Shown here: piece after piece, positions 10,470 to 18,871 of the stretch
Layout of the letters: every line of letters begins with the position of its first letter
Position numbering within the stretch: position 1 is the stretch's first letter
Assembly: GCA_947446635.1 (NCBI GenBank)
Contig: CANFHF010000005.1
Span: forward strand, 1 to 64,000
DNA length: 64,000 nucleotides
Direction: 5' to 3'
Source: Flavobacteriaceae bacterium
Lineage (GTDB): Bacteria; Bacteroidota; Bacteroidia; Flavobacteriales; Flavobacteriaceae
Translations under genes and position numbers: made by a program
The notes under the pieces: model-generated
What the model saw: only the letters and a program-made list of their open reading frames with translations
What the model was told of the DNA's origin: nothing
Databases searched by the model: none

Positions 10470-10561
10470 TCGTTACAAATTGAAGTGTAAAGCTAACCAA
10501 CTTTTTTTTTGAAAGCCCTTAAAATAAGTTTTTTTTAAGCTTGATTTATAAACTATAGCAA

Positions 10562-11509
10562 TTAAACTATCGGGGCTAAATATACTTTTGTTCCCAATTT
10601 CAAATCAAAATTATTATCAAAAAAAATAGTTTTTTTTTCAAAGGTGGATTCAATCAAGTAATGATTGCCTTTGAAGTAAGTTTGTTTTACAACCACCTCT
10701 AATTTAGAGTTTTCCACGACATGAAGTTGGTGTGGGTAAAACAATCCGACTTCAGCTTTGGGTGCAAAAGCATCAAAATAATATTTTGGTAATTCATTAA
10801 CTTCTCCAAAAAGCGAAGCAATATAGGCGCTAGAAGGATTTTCGTATACTATTTTAGGAGTGTCTACAGCAATTACTTTGCCATTTCTCATCACAATAGT
10901 TTTGTCTGAAAAGGACAAAACTTCGGCACTGTCGTGAGTGGCAATAATACAGCTAATCTGCTTTTCTTTTAAGTAATTGAATACATTTCGCTGCAAGTTG
11001 TTTTTCCGGAACGAATCGATCTGGCTGAAAGGCTCGTCCAATAAAAGCAGTTCTGGCTCTAAGGCCAAAACCCTTGCTAATGCAACTCTTTGCTGCTGTC
11101 CGCCACTAAGATATTTTGCTTTCACTTTGGCAAACTCGCTCATTTCAACCATTTCTAAAAGGGAAGCCACACGGGCTTTCTTTTTGTCTTTGTAAATGTT
11201 CGACAAAAATTTACCTACATTCTCTTCGACCGTAATATAAGGCATGAGATCGAAATCTTGAGCTAAATATTTAATGTAGTCTTCCCCAGGAATAAGGTTG
11301 TATTTGGGCCCTAAAATAGGTTTATCATTATACCAAATCTCCCCTTCATCCAAATCATATAGGCCATAAATTAATTTTAAAAGAGTGCTTTTCCCACAAC
11401 CACTTTCACCAATTATAGCCACATTATTTCCTTTAGAAATAGTGAAACTGATGTTCTTAATTACTATATCTTTCAAGTACGAAAAGGAAATGGATTTTAA
11501 TTCAAGCAT
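10562..11509 (-). CDS. ABC transporter ATP-binding protein
   Basis: This 315-residue ATPase has Walker A GESGCGKST, a Q-loop, the signature LSGGQQQRVALAR, Walker B LLLLDEPFS and the H-loop ATHD. After the nucleotide-binding domain (about 1-235) there is an extra C-terminal region of about 80 residues like the TOBE-type regulatory domains of CysA/PotA-class importers. No permease or binding protein is encoded next to it, so its transporter partner and substrate are unknown. Confidence 0.9.
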   Translation of the reverse strand: MLELKSISFSYLKDIVIKNISFTISKGNNVAIIGESGCGKSTLLKLIYGLYDLDEGEIWYNDKPILGPKYNLIPGEDYIKYLAQDFDLMPYITVEENVGKFLSNIYKDKKKARVASLLEMVEMSEFAKVKAKYLSGGQQQRVALARVLALEPELLLLDEPFSQIDSFRKNNLQRNVFNYLKEKQISCIIATHDSAEVLSFSDKTIVMRNGKVIAVDTPKIVYENPSSAYIASLFGEVNELPKYYFDAFAPKAEVGLFYPHQLHVVENSKLEVVVKQTYFKGNHYLIESTFEKKTIFFDNNFDLKLGTKVYLAPIV

Positions 11510-11610
11510 ATAAATTTTTGAAAAACAAATTTACAATGTTTAAATTGAAGATTTAAACAAAAAACCTTATTACTGAGAAATTACTGTTTATTTAAAATTT
11601 GCATTATAGT

Positions 11611-11618
11611 TAAATTTG
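11611..11618 (+). promoter_or_regulatory. candidate -7 element for htpG
   Basis: TAAATTTG matches the Bacteroidota TAnnTTTG element about 90 bp before the htpG start. I did not find a well-spaced TTTG upstream, so support is partial. Confidence 0.4.
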
Positions 11619-11704
11619 AAATTTCCGACAATTTGTCACTTTGATTTTAATTGGTATCTTATTTGAGTAAACATAGGCAATTAAAAAACTTAAAAATTCT
11701 AACT

Positions 11705-13606
11705 ATGACAACTGGAAAAATTAACGTTTCGGTGGAAAACATCTTTCCCTTAATCAAGAAATTCTTATACAGCGATCACGAAATATTTTTGCGCGAGTTA
11801 ATTTCGAATGGAACGGATGCAACTTTAAAACTTAAACATTTAGCAAGTATTGGCGAAGCCAAAGTAGACTATGGCAACCCTATTATTGAGGTTAAAATTG
11901 ATAAAGAAGGTAAAAAATTGCACATTATCGATCAAGGTTTGGGAATGACTACCGATGAAGTGGAAAAATACATCAACCAAATCGCCTTTTCTGGAGCAGA
12001 AGAATTCTTAGAAAAATACAAAGATTCTGCTAAAGATTCTGGAATTATCGGGCATTTTGGTCTAGGATTTTATTCGGCTTTTATGGTGGCTTCAAAGGTT
12101 GAAATCATTACTAAATCACACAAAGACGAACCAGCAGCACACTGGATTTGTGATGGAAGTCCAGAATTTACTTTGGAACCTTCAGATAAAACTACCCGTG
12201 GAACCGAAATTGTTTTGCATATCGCCGAAGATTCTCTTGAATTCTTGGAAGTGTCAAAAATCAAAGAATTATTAAATAAGTACAATAAGTTCATGCCTAT
12301 TCCAATTAAATTTGGAATTAGAACAGAAAAAATAGAACAGAAAAAAGGCGAAGAAGTTACTGCTGAAGATAAAGACAAAATTTTCACTGAAGTTGAAGTG
12401 GACAACATCATCAACAACCCGAATCCGGCATGGACCAAACAACCAACAGAATTGGCGGATGAAGATTATAAAAACTTCTACCACGAATTGTATCCAATGC
12501 AGTTTGAGGAGCCTTTATTTCATATTCATTTAAATGTAGATTATCCCTTTAACTTGACAGGGATTTTGTATTTCCCAAAATTAGGAGGAGATATGCAAAT
12601 TCAGAAAGACAAAATTCAATTGTACCAAAATCAAGTGTATGTTACGGATAATGTAGAAGGAATTGTTCCTGAATTTTTGATGATGTTACGAGGTGTGGTG
12701 GATTCTCCAGATATCCCTTTGAATGTTTCTCGTTCTGGCTTGCAAGCAGATGGAGCAGTAAAGAAAATCTCTAACTACATTACGCGGAAAGTAGCTGACA
12801 AATTGAAATCCTTGTTTACAGAAAATCGTGAAGATTTTGAACGAAAATGGAATGACATCAAAGTAGTGTTAGAATACGGAATGCTTTCAGAAGATAAATT
12901 TTACGAAAAAGCGGGCGCATTCGTTTTGTACCCTACGGTAGATGACAAATACTTCACATTAGAAGAATTAAAAGAAAAAATAAAAGAAACTCAAACTGAC
13001 AAGGACGGGAAACTTGTTGTTTTATATGCCGGAAATAAAGAAGCGCAACACAGTTATATTGAAATTGCCAAAGATAAAGGATATGAAGTATTGCTTTTGG
13101 ATTCGCCAATTATTTCACATTTAATCCAAAAAATAGAAGGTGACAACAGCGGAATGACTTTCGTTCGTGTCGATTCAGACCATATTGATAATTTAATCAA
13201 GAAAGAGGAAACGACTATTTCTAAATTATCCGATACGGAAAAAGAAAGTTTAAAAACCGTTTTAGAAGGTTTTGTTCCAAAACAAAAATATTCGGTTCAA
13301 CTAGAAGCTATGGATAGTCAAGCCGCACCTTTCATCATCACGCAGCCTGAATTTATGCGTCGAATGAAAGAAATGAGCCAATCCGGTGGCGGCGGAATGT
13401 TCGGAATGGGAAATATGCCAGAAATGTATAATTTGGTGGTAAACACCAACTCGGATTTAGCTACCAATATTTTGAATACCCAAGACAAATCAGTACAAGA
13501 AGGCTTGGTAAAACAAGCATTAGACTTGGCCAAATTATCCCAAAATCTATTGAAAGGCGAAGAACTTACGGCTTTCGTGAAGAGAAGTTTTGAGATGATC
13601 AAATAA
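11705..13606 (+). CDS. htpG: molecular chaperone HtpG (Hsp90)
   Basis: HtpG is the bacterial Hsp90, a cytoplasmic dimeric ATP-dependent chaperone. From the chosen ATG (MTTGKINVSVENIF) it has 633 residues, the usual size. The GHL ATPase motifs are present: ELISNGTDAT, DQGLGMT and GHFGLGFYSAFMV. The middle domain shows NLTGILYFPK and LNVSRSGLQ. A GGGGMFGMGNMPEMYNL segment lies in the C-terminal dimerisation domain. The open frame extends 18 codons upstream to a TTG, but the ATG matches the family start. A weak terminator follows. Confidence 0.97.
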   Translation: MTTGKINVSVENIFPLIKKFLYSDHEIFLRELISNGTDATLKLKHLASIGEAKVDYGNPIIEVKIDKEGKKLHIIDQGLGMTTDEVEKYINQIAFSGAEEFLEKYKDSAKDSGIIGHFGLGFYSAFMVASKVEIITKSHKDEPAAHWICDGSPEFTLEPSDKTTRGTEIVLHIAEDSLEFLEVSKIKELLNKYNKFMPIPIKFGIRTEKIEQKKGEEVTAEDKDKIFTEVEVDNIINNPNPAWTKQPTELADEDYKNFYHELYPMQFEEPLFHIHLNVDYPFNLTGILYFPKLGGDMQIQKDKIQLYQNQVYVTDNVEGIVPEFLMMLRGVVDSPDIPLNVSRSGLQADGAVKKISNYITRKVADKLKSLFTENREDFERKWNDIKVVLEYGMLSEDKFYEKAGAFVLYPTVDDKYFTLEELKEKIKETQTDKDGKLVVLYAGNKEAQHSYIEIAKDKGYEVLLLDSPIISHLIQKIEGDNSGMTFVRVDSDHIDNLIKKEETTISKLSDTEKESLKTVLEGFVPKQKYSVQLEAMDSQAAPFIITQPEFMRRMKEMSQSGGGGMFGMGNMPEMYNLVVNTNSDLATNILNTQDKSVQEGLVKQALDLAKLSQNLLKGEELTAFVKRSFEMIK

Positions 13607-13632
13607 GTATTCAAAAATAATATGAAGCCACT

Positions 13633-13678
13633 AAAACCTGTTAGTTATTTTGAAGTATCAGAACTTACAGGTTTTTTT
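13633..13678 (+). terminator. terminator of htpG
   Basis: AAAACCTGT (13633-13641) pairs with ACAGGTTTT (13667-13675), with a large loop of about 25 nt and a T-run after it. The long loop makes it less certain than the other terminators here. Confidence 0.55.
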
Positions 13679-13679
13679 G

Positions 13680-14050
13680 TTGAAAAAAGGTTCGGTTTTG
13701 AATCAAAAAATAATAAACTTTGAATGTTTATAAAATGGAAATGATTCCAAACATAGAATTTTAACCCCAACTTTTCGCTACTAACTCTTTACTTTTATTA
13801 GGCAAAGTTTACTGTAGTTTCTTATTAGGAAATAAGGATTTTTTTAGCTATATTTTAATGTTGAAATTGAATGATTTGACGAAAAAGAGGTATTATAAAC
13901 CATTTTTTATTCAATTACAAAAAGGCATAAAATGCTATAATAGGGTCATTTATTAAAAATACAATTCCAAAACCAGCGTTTTTCTGAAAAGAATAAAAAA
14001 CAATAAAAAAAAACATCCTTTTGGCTAAAAGTAATTATTTTTTTTATTAA
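13680..14050. other. intergenic region, no gene recognised
   Basis: About 370 bp of very AT-rich sequence between the htpG terminator and the DUF2805 promoter region. All six frames are broken by stops and I see no tRNA, large inverted repeat or tandem repeat. A TATATTTG element near the end (14059-14066) could drive the DUF2805 gene. Confidence 0.5.
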
Positions 14051-14117
14051 TATTGATATATATTTGAAAACAAATCTAGTAATCATCAACCCCCTATACC
14101 TGAATTAATTTTCACTA

Positions 14118-14396
14118 ATGAAAAAGAGTAATCGCAAAGAATTGACCTGGGAACAAACAGAAAAACTTGTTACATTTGCTTTAGAAGAAAAAAATCCTTT
14201 TGAGATTATCAAAAAAGAATTTGGTTTAGCAGAAAAAGAGGTGCTGGAAATCATGAAAAAAAAGATGCCTGCCGAAAAGTTTGAAATGTGGAAAAAGAAA
14301 GCTGCTGCAAATAAACCAAAACCTAAAGCTGTTAAAATTGATGATTTTGACGAAGATTTAGACGGCAAATATTACATAAAAAATAAATTAGACTAA
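14118..14396 (+). CDS. DUF2805 / TIGR03643 family protein
   Basis: This is a small conserved protein of 92 residues. The N-terminal half (ELTWEQTEKLVTFALEEKNPFEIIKKEFGLAEKEV) looks like a helix-turn-helix fold, suggesting nucleic-acid binding. The C-terminus carries the conserved DFDEDLDGKYYIKNKLD block typical of the family. Function is unknown. The gene is monocistronic, with a candidate TATATTTG promoter element at 14059-14066 and a strong terminator after it. Confidence 0.88.
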   Translation: MKKSNRKELTWEQTEKLVTFALEEKNPFEIIKKEFGLAEKEVLEIMKKKMPAEKFEMWKKKAAANKPKPKAVKIDDFDEDLDGKYYIKNKLD

Positions 14397-14403
14397 TTAC
14401 AAG

Positions 14404-14428
14404 CTCCTGAATTACAGGAGTTTTTTTT
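14404..14428 (+). terminator. terminator of the DUF2805 gene
   Basis: The perfect 6-bp stem CTCCTG/CAGGAG with a 5-nt loop is followed by eight T. Confidence 0.88.
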
Positions 14429-14471
14429 GTTTAAAAAATACCTATTACTTAATAGGTGTCTAGTGTTAAAT

Positions 14472-14501
14472 AAAAAACCACCTAACAAAGTTAGATGGTT
14501 T
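14472..14501 (-). terminator. terminator downstream of tRNA-Thr
   Basis: Read on the minus strand, AACCATCTAAC pairs with GTTAGGTGGTT with one mismatch and a 3-nt loop, followed by TTTTTTA. It lies just after the 3' end of the tRNA gene. Confidence 0.75.
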
Positions 14502-14510
14502 CACTAAAGA

Positions 14511-14583
14511 GCCGGCGGAGGGACTCGAACCCACGACCTGCTGATTACAAATCAGCTGCTCTAGCCAACTGAGCTACGCTGGC
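14511..14583 (-). tRNA. tRNA-Thr (anticodon UGU)
   Basis: The minus strand folds into a 73-nt cloverleaf. The anticodon stem is GCTGA/TCAGC with loop TTTGTAA, giving anticodon UGU, which reads ACA threonine codons. The T loop is TTCGAGT and the D arm is GCTC/GAGC. No CCA is encoded. Two stem positions do not pair as written: A4 opposite C69 in the acceptor stem and U50 opposite U64 in the T stem. Confidence 0.95.
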
Positions 14584-14658
14584 GACTTATTACTGGTACA
14601 AATATAAGATTGAATTTGTTTTTTCAAAACAAATTCAGTCTTTTTTTATTGCGTTTTT

Positions 14659-14928
14659 TTACTGTAATTCGTTGATTTTAGCAATCAATTGATTTGCAGT
14701 TTGTTCCAATTCAACATTAATTTGTTTGAAATGGGCTTTTTTATCTTCCACTTTCTTAGCGTTTACTTTTGTAATCAAAGTGTCAAAAGCTGCGATAGCT
14801 TCATCAATCAAAGCATTAGTTTCAGTAGTTGGTTTTCCGGTAGTCGAAATTTCAAACAAGTAAACCGCTTCAATAATATCTCCTAAAACGTAGTTGATGT
14901 CTTTCTTTAAATTCTTAACGTTTGCCAT
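14659..14928 (-). CDS. small conserved helical protein of unknown function
   Basis: I do not recognise a named family. From the ATG at 14928 (MANVKNLKKDINYVLGD) the product has 89 residues, mostly helical and charged, with no signal peptide or membrane segment. The open frame extends 10 codons further upstream, but that part is lysine-rich and AT-biased like non-coding sequence. A cytoplasmic helical bundle is likely. It lies between tRNA-Thr and manA on the same strand as manA. Confidence 0.75.
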   Translation of the reverse strand: MANVKNLKKDINYVLGDIIEAVYLFEISTTGKPTTETNALIDEAIAAFDTLITKVNAKKVEDKKAHFKQINVELEQTANQLIAKINELQ

Positions 14929-14985
14929 TTTTTTTTTAATTTTAATTTGCGATTGCAAAAGTACATATAATCTTTCTATAACTGG

Positions 14986-15957
14986 CTATGAAATATATAT
15001 TTCTAAAAGCGACGCTTTTCCTTTAAGAGCATAAGATTTCATGACAGCAGGAATCAAAATCGTGTCTCCTTTTTTATATTGGTATTTCGTGCCATCATAT
15101 TCTATTTCAAAACCACCATCAACACACATATAAACGGTAAATGAATTTCCTGTTTTATCAACTACAATTTTTCCTTCCAACGGAATAAAATTAGTGGTAA
15201 AATAAGGACAATCTACTATGGTATTTGATTGATTGAGTGCTGTATTGTAATTTTTACAGGTGTCTACTTTATCATAATTTATGGCATCCAAAGCTAAATC
15301 AATGTGTAATTCTCTTTGATTACCCGCAACATCTACTCTGTCAAAATCATACAAACGATAGGTGACGTCTGATGTTTGCTGAATTTCGGCAATAACTAGT
15401 CCAGCGCCAATGGCGTGAACAGTCCCCGTTTCCAGAAAGAAAACATCTCCCACTTTTACTTTTATAGCATCAAGAATGGAAAGTAATGTTTTATTTTTTA
15501 GATTTTCTAGATAAGAGTTAGCATTCGATTTTTCCTTAAAACCAACAATTACCTTAGCGTTTTCATCAGCCTGCATAACGTACCACATCTCTGTTTTTCC
15601 AAAGGAATTGTGACGCTTTTTAGCCAATTCATCATTAGGATGCACCTGTACGGAAAGGTCTTCACGAGCATCTAGATATTTGAAAAGCAAAGGGAATTGT
15701 TTGCCAAATCGTTTATAAACTTCAGTCCCCAAAATAGCTTCAGGAGTTGATTGTATTAAATCAAACAATGATTTTCCAGTCAAAGTCCCATTAGCAACAA
15801 TACTAACATCACCTTCAACCGTTGAAATTTCCCAGCTTTCTCCAGTTCTATCGGAAACAATGGGTTTGTTTAGCACTGTTTTTAGCTTTTCTCCTCCCCA
15901 GATTCTTTCCTTTAAAATGGGTTTAAACTGTAAAGGATATATATCTAGACTCATCAT
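14986..15957 (-). CDS. manA: mannose-6-phosphate isomerase, class I
   Basis: This cupin-fold zinc enzyme interconverts fructose-6-phosphate and mannose-6-phosphate, feeding GDP-mannose and glycan synthesis. At 323 residues it is of the short bacterial type. Metal-ligand motifs QVHPND and KTEMWYV are visible, with the downstream GTVHAIGAG block supplying another His. It overlaps bcp by 4 bp (ATGA), so the two are translationally coupled. It is the last gene of the idi-queD-bcp-manA run. Confidence 0.95.
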   Translation of the reverse strand: MMSLDIYPLQFKPILKERIWGGEKLKTVLNKPIVSDRTGESWEISTVEGDVSIVANGTLTGKSLFDLIQSTPEAILGTEVYKRFGKQFPLLFKYLDAREDLSVQVHPNDELAKKRHNSFGKTEMWYVMQADENAKVIVGFKEKSNANSYLENLKNKTLLSILDAIKVKVGDVFFLETGTVHAIGAGLVIAEIQQTSDVTYRLYDFDRVDVAGNQRELHIDLALDAINYDKVDTCKNYNTALNQSNTIVDCPYFTTNFIPLEGKIVVDKTGNSFTVYMCVDGGFEIEYDGTKYQYKKGDTILIPAVMKSYALKGKASLLEIYIS

Positions 15958-16412
15958 GATACTAATTTCTTAATCATTTCCAATGCCTTAGGAATATGGC
16001 TAGTGGCAACTAAGCTATCAAACACCAATCGAATTATACCCTCTTTGTCTGCCACATAAGTCACTCTTCCTGGAATTAATCCGAATAAATTGGGCTTCAC
16101 GCCAAAAAGAGTCCTGATTTTTTTGTCATTGTCCGACAACAACTTAAAAGGCAAATGGTATTGTTTGGCAAATTTTTCATGCGAAGCAACGCTGTCACTG
16201 CTGATGCCAATAACTTCAGCACCCAAATGCTTAAAATCCTCATATTGATCTCTAAAACTACAGGCTTGGGCTGTACAACCTGGAGTATTGTCTTTGGGAT
16301 AAAAATAGAAAATCACTGGCTTTTTACCCACGACTGAAGCGCTATCAAAATCATCCCCAAGACTGTCTTTTGACGTAAAATTTGGAATTTTATCTCCTAG
16401 TTTAAGAGCCAT
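15954..16412 (-). CDS. bcp: thioredoxin-dependent thiol peroxidase (Bcp/PrxQ)
   Basis: This peroxiredoxin of 152 residues reduces hydroperoxides. The peroxidatic Cys46 lies in NTPGCTAQAC with the resolving Cys51 five residues later, the atypical 2-Cys arrangement of the BCP/PrxQ class. No signal peptide is present, so it acts in the cytoplasm. It overlaps manA by 4 bp and abuts queD by 1 bp, within a tight operon. Confidence 0.96.
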   Translation of the reverse strand: MALKLGDKIPNFTSKDSLGDDFDSASVVGKKPVIFYFYPKDNTPGCTAQACSFRDQYEDFKHLGAEVIGISSDSVASHEKFAKQYHLPFKLLSDNDKKIRTLFGVKPNLFGLIPGRVTYVADKEGIIRLVFDSLVATSHIPKALEMIKKLVS

Positions 16413-16822
16413 TATTCTCCTTTATAAGTTACAAAATTGCGAGGCGTTTCATAAAGCACTACCTCCAAATCAAATTCCGATGGTATCCTTTTTCTAATTT
16501 TATTCCAAATAACAACCACTATATTTTCGGCGGTGGGATTTAGATTTTCAAATTCAGGAACATCAAGATTTAGGTTTTTATGATCAAAAGGCTTTTCAAC
16601 TTCCTCCAAAATAAAATTACTTAATTCCTTAATATCCATCACATAACCTGTTTCTGGATTGATTTTTCCTGTTACACTTACAATTAATTCATAATTATGG
16701 CCGTGAAAATTAGGGTTGTTGCATTTACCGAAAACAGCGTCATTCTGTTCGAAAGTCCAATCTTTTCGATACAATCGATGCGCTGCGTTAAAGTGTGCTT
16801 TTCTTGATATGGTTACTCTCAT
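16412..16822 (-). CDS. queD: 6-carboxytetrahydropterin synthase (QueD family)
   Basis: This is a PTPS/QueD-family enzyme of 136 residues. Zinc-ligand histidines are in HFNAAH and HGHNY, and the catalytic Cys lies in GKCNNPNFHGHNY. QueD converts 7,8-dihydroneopterin triphosphate to 6-carboxytetrahydropterin in queuosine synthesis. The close homologue PTPS makes 6-pyruvoyltetrahydropterin, so the substrate is inferred. No other queuosine gene lies in the window. It is part of the idi-queD-bcp-manA operon. Confidence 0.92.
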   Translation of the reverse strand: MRVTISRKAHFNAAHRLYRKDWTFEQNDAVFGKCNNPNFHGHNYELIVSVTGKINPETGYVMDIKELSNFILEEVEKPFDHKNLNLDVPEFENLNPTAENIVVVIWNKIRKRIPSEFDLEVVLYETPRNFVTYKGE

Positions 16823-16861
16823 TTTTTAATTATAGATTTAGGATTTCTATATTCTGTTATC

Positions 16862-17389
16862 TTAAATTTTATGATCTTCCAAATAGTGATAAAATTGATC
16901 GAAAATAATTTTGAACCAGACCGTATAAATTTCAGGATGCAATTGCATATCTTTTTTCACGTCTTCAATGCACATCCATTTCCAATTTTCCACTTCTTCA
17001 AGATTTATTTTTGGTTCATCATTATAGTATCCTATCATGACGTGATCGAGTTCGTGCTCGGTTAGACCATTATCGAATGGCGCCTTATAGACAAAATGAA
17101 ACAATTCCTTCAACCCTGTATGGAAACCCATTTCTTCAAATAATCTGCGGCTTCCTGCTTGAATATTAGTTTCTCCATCACGCTGATGACTACAACAAGT
17201 ATTAGTCCACAACAACGGAGAATGATACTTATGTTGCGCCCTTTGTTGCAGCATAATTTCATTCTTGTTATTTAATATAAAAACAGAAAAGGCACGGTGT
17301 AATATTGCTTTTTCGTGAGCTTCCAGTTTAGGCATAAGTCCTATTTGCTCATCTTTATGGTTAACCAATATTACGTTCTCTTCTTTCAT
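16862..17389 (-). CDS. idi: isopentenyl-diphosphate delta-isomerase, type I
   Basis: This Nudix-fold enzyme interconverts IPP and DMAPP for isoprenoid synthesis. It has 175 residues. The HRAFSVFIL start of the domain, active-site NTCCSHQ with the catalytic Cys, the Nudix-like GSRRLFEEMGF and the ENELDHV-type segment (here EHELDHV) carrying the catalytic Glu are all present. It is the first gene of the minus-strand run. A TATTTTTG element on the minus strand (17414-17407) is a likely -7 box. Confidence 0.96.
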   Translation of the reverse strand: MKEENVILVNHKDEQIGLMPKLEAHEKAILHRAFSVFILNNKNEIMLQQRAQHKYHSPLLWTNTCCSHQRDGETNIQAGSRRLFEEMGFHTGLKELFHFVYKAPFDNGLTEHELDHVMIGYYNDEPKINLEEVENWKWMCIEDVKKDMQLHPEIYTVWFKIIFDQFYHYLEDHKI

Positions 17390-17553
17390 TTCTGTTTTTA
17401 GCTTGTCAAAAATACAAAAAAAGAAATTGGTTTTAGGGATGTTGAAAGTTTGTGAAAAGTTTAACGAGCGTTTAATAATCGGATTTGTTAATTTTAATGA
17501 CTATAAATTCATTTAAGATTATTTATTATTTAGAGTCTAAAAACAAAAACAAA

Positions 17554-18684
17554 ATGAAAAAAATAATCCCATTTTGTAGCTTACTATTTTTGATATTTTT
17601 ATTTATGATTCAGGCCTGTGGTCAAAAAATACAAGAGCAAAAGCAAATAGAGAAAATAAACAAACAAAACTACACCCAAAAACTATCTACTATGGAAAAC
17701 TCAAGTAATAAACCTGCAAATCCCTATTATTCGAGAACTAACAACACGAAACTCCATCTTACCGATGCCGAATGGAAAAAAATCCTATCCGACGATTTGT
17801 ATGCCATTTCAAGAAATGCTGATACCGAAAGAGCCTTTACTGGAAAATTATGGAATTCTGAGGATAAAGGAACTTATTACTGTGCCGCTTGTGGTAATAA
17901 ATTGTTTAGATCCGACCAAAAATTTACGAGCAGTTGCGGTTGGCCTAGTTTCTTTGAGCAAGAAAACAAAAATAGCGTAGTGTACAAAGAAGATAATTCC
18001 TATGGAATGAGAAGAATCGAAGCACTTTGTGGGAGATGTGACGGACATTTAGGTCATCTTTTTGATGACGGACCGGCACCAACAGGCAAAAGATATTGCA
18101 TGAATTCCATCGCCCTAGATTTTGTTCCAGATAAAGTACTGACTGAAAATAACATGGAAACTATTACCCTTGGAGGCGGTTGTTATTGGTGTGTCGAAGC
18201 GGTTTATGAAAAATTAGCTGGCGTTAAATCGGTAGTTTCAGGATTCACCGGAGGTAAAAATGCAAATCCTACTTATAAAGAAGTCTGTTCCGGCACAACT
18301 GGCCATGCCGAAGTAGTTCAAATCACTTATGATACTACGATTACCAACTTTGACGAAATTCTACACGTTTTTTTTACCGTTCATGATCCTACAACTTTAA
18401 ATCGTCAAGGTGCCGATGTGGGAACTCAATACCGCTCCGTTATTTTTTATGCCAATGAGGAACAAAAAAAGGAAGCCCAGTCCATTATTGACCAATTAAA
18501 TGCCAAAAAAGTATATCCAAGCCCCGTTGTAACTTCACTTGAACCACTCGCCCCATTTTACAAAGCCGAGGATTATCATCAAAATTATTATGAAAATAAT
18601 AAAAGTCAACCTTATTGCCAAATGGTCATCCAACCCAAAATAGAAAAATTCGAAAAGATATTTAAAGCCCGTTTAAAAAAGTAA
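17554..18684 (+). CDS. MsrB-MsrA fusion methionine sulfoxide reductase, lipoprotein
   Basis: The protein has 376 residues from the ATG at 17554. A lipoprotein signal peptide ends in the lipobox IQAC (Cys22). An MsrB domain follows (about 60-180), with zinc cysteines in YYCAACG and CGRCDGHLGH and the catalytic Cys in RYCMNS. An MsrA domain (about 195-370) has catalytic GGCYWC. The protein reduces both R and S stereoisomers of oxidised methionine, here in the periplasm or at the outer face of a membrane. The open frame extends upstream, but the signal peptide fixes the start. Domain order is MsrB then MsrA, unlike the MsrA-MsrB order of many firmicute fusions. Confidence 0.95.
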   Translation: MKKIIPFCSLLFLIFLFMIQACGQKIQEQKQIEKINKQNYTQKLSTMENSSNKPANPYYSRTNNTKLHLTDAEWKKILSDDLYAISRNADTERAFTGKLWNSEDKGTYYCAACGNKLFRSDQKFTSSCGWPSFFEQENKNSVVYKEDNSYGMRRIEALCGRCDGHLGHLFDDGPAPTGKRYCMNSIALDFVPDKVLTENNMETITLGGGCYWCVEAVYEKLAGVKSVVSGFTGGKNANPTYKEVCSGTTGHAEVVQITYDTTITNFDEILHVFFTVHDPTTLNRQGADVGTQYRSVIFYANEEQKKEAQSIIDQLNAKKVYPSPVVTSLEPLAPFYKAEDYHQNYYENNKSQPYCQMVIQPKIEKFEKIFKARLKK

Positions 18685-18871
18685 AACAGGCCTATACTTT
18701 TCTAGAGCCGATTGGAAATCAGCAATTTTTTTGGGCTATTTTTAGAATCCCCGATAGCACGGATTAAAACAAAGTGAAGCAATCAAAGACCCATCGAAAA
18801 AATTAACCCTATCTTCGCGCAAAATTAAAGAAGTACTCCATAAAAAAGTGTTTACTTCATAAACACCATTT

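Noticed and set aside
12070..12438. Open frame antisense to htpG
   Set aside because: It is contained within htpG, has poor composition and no motif.
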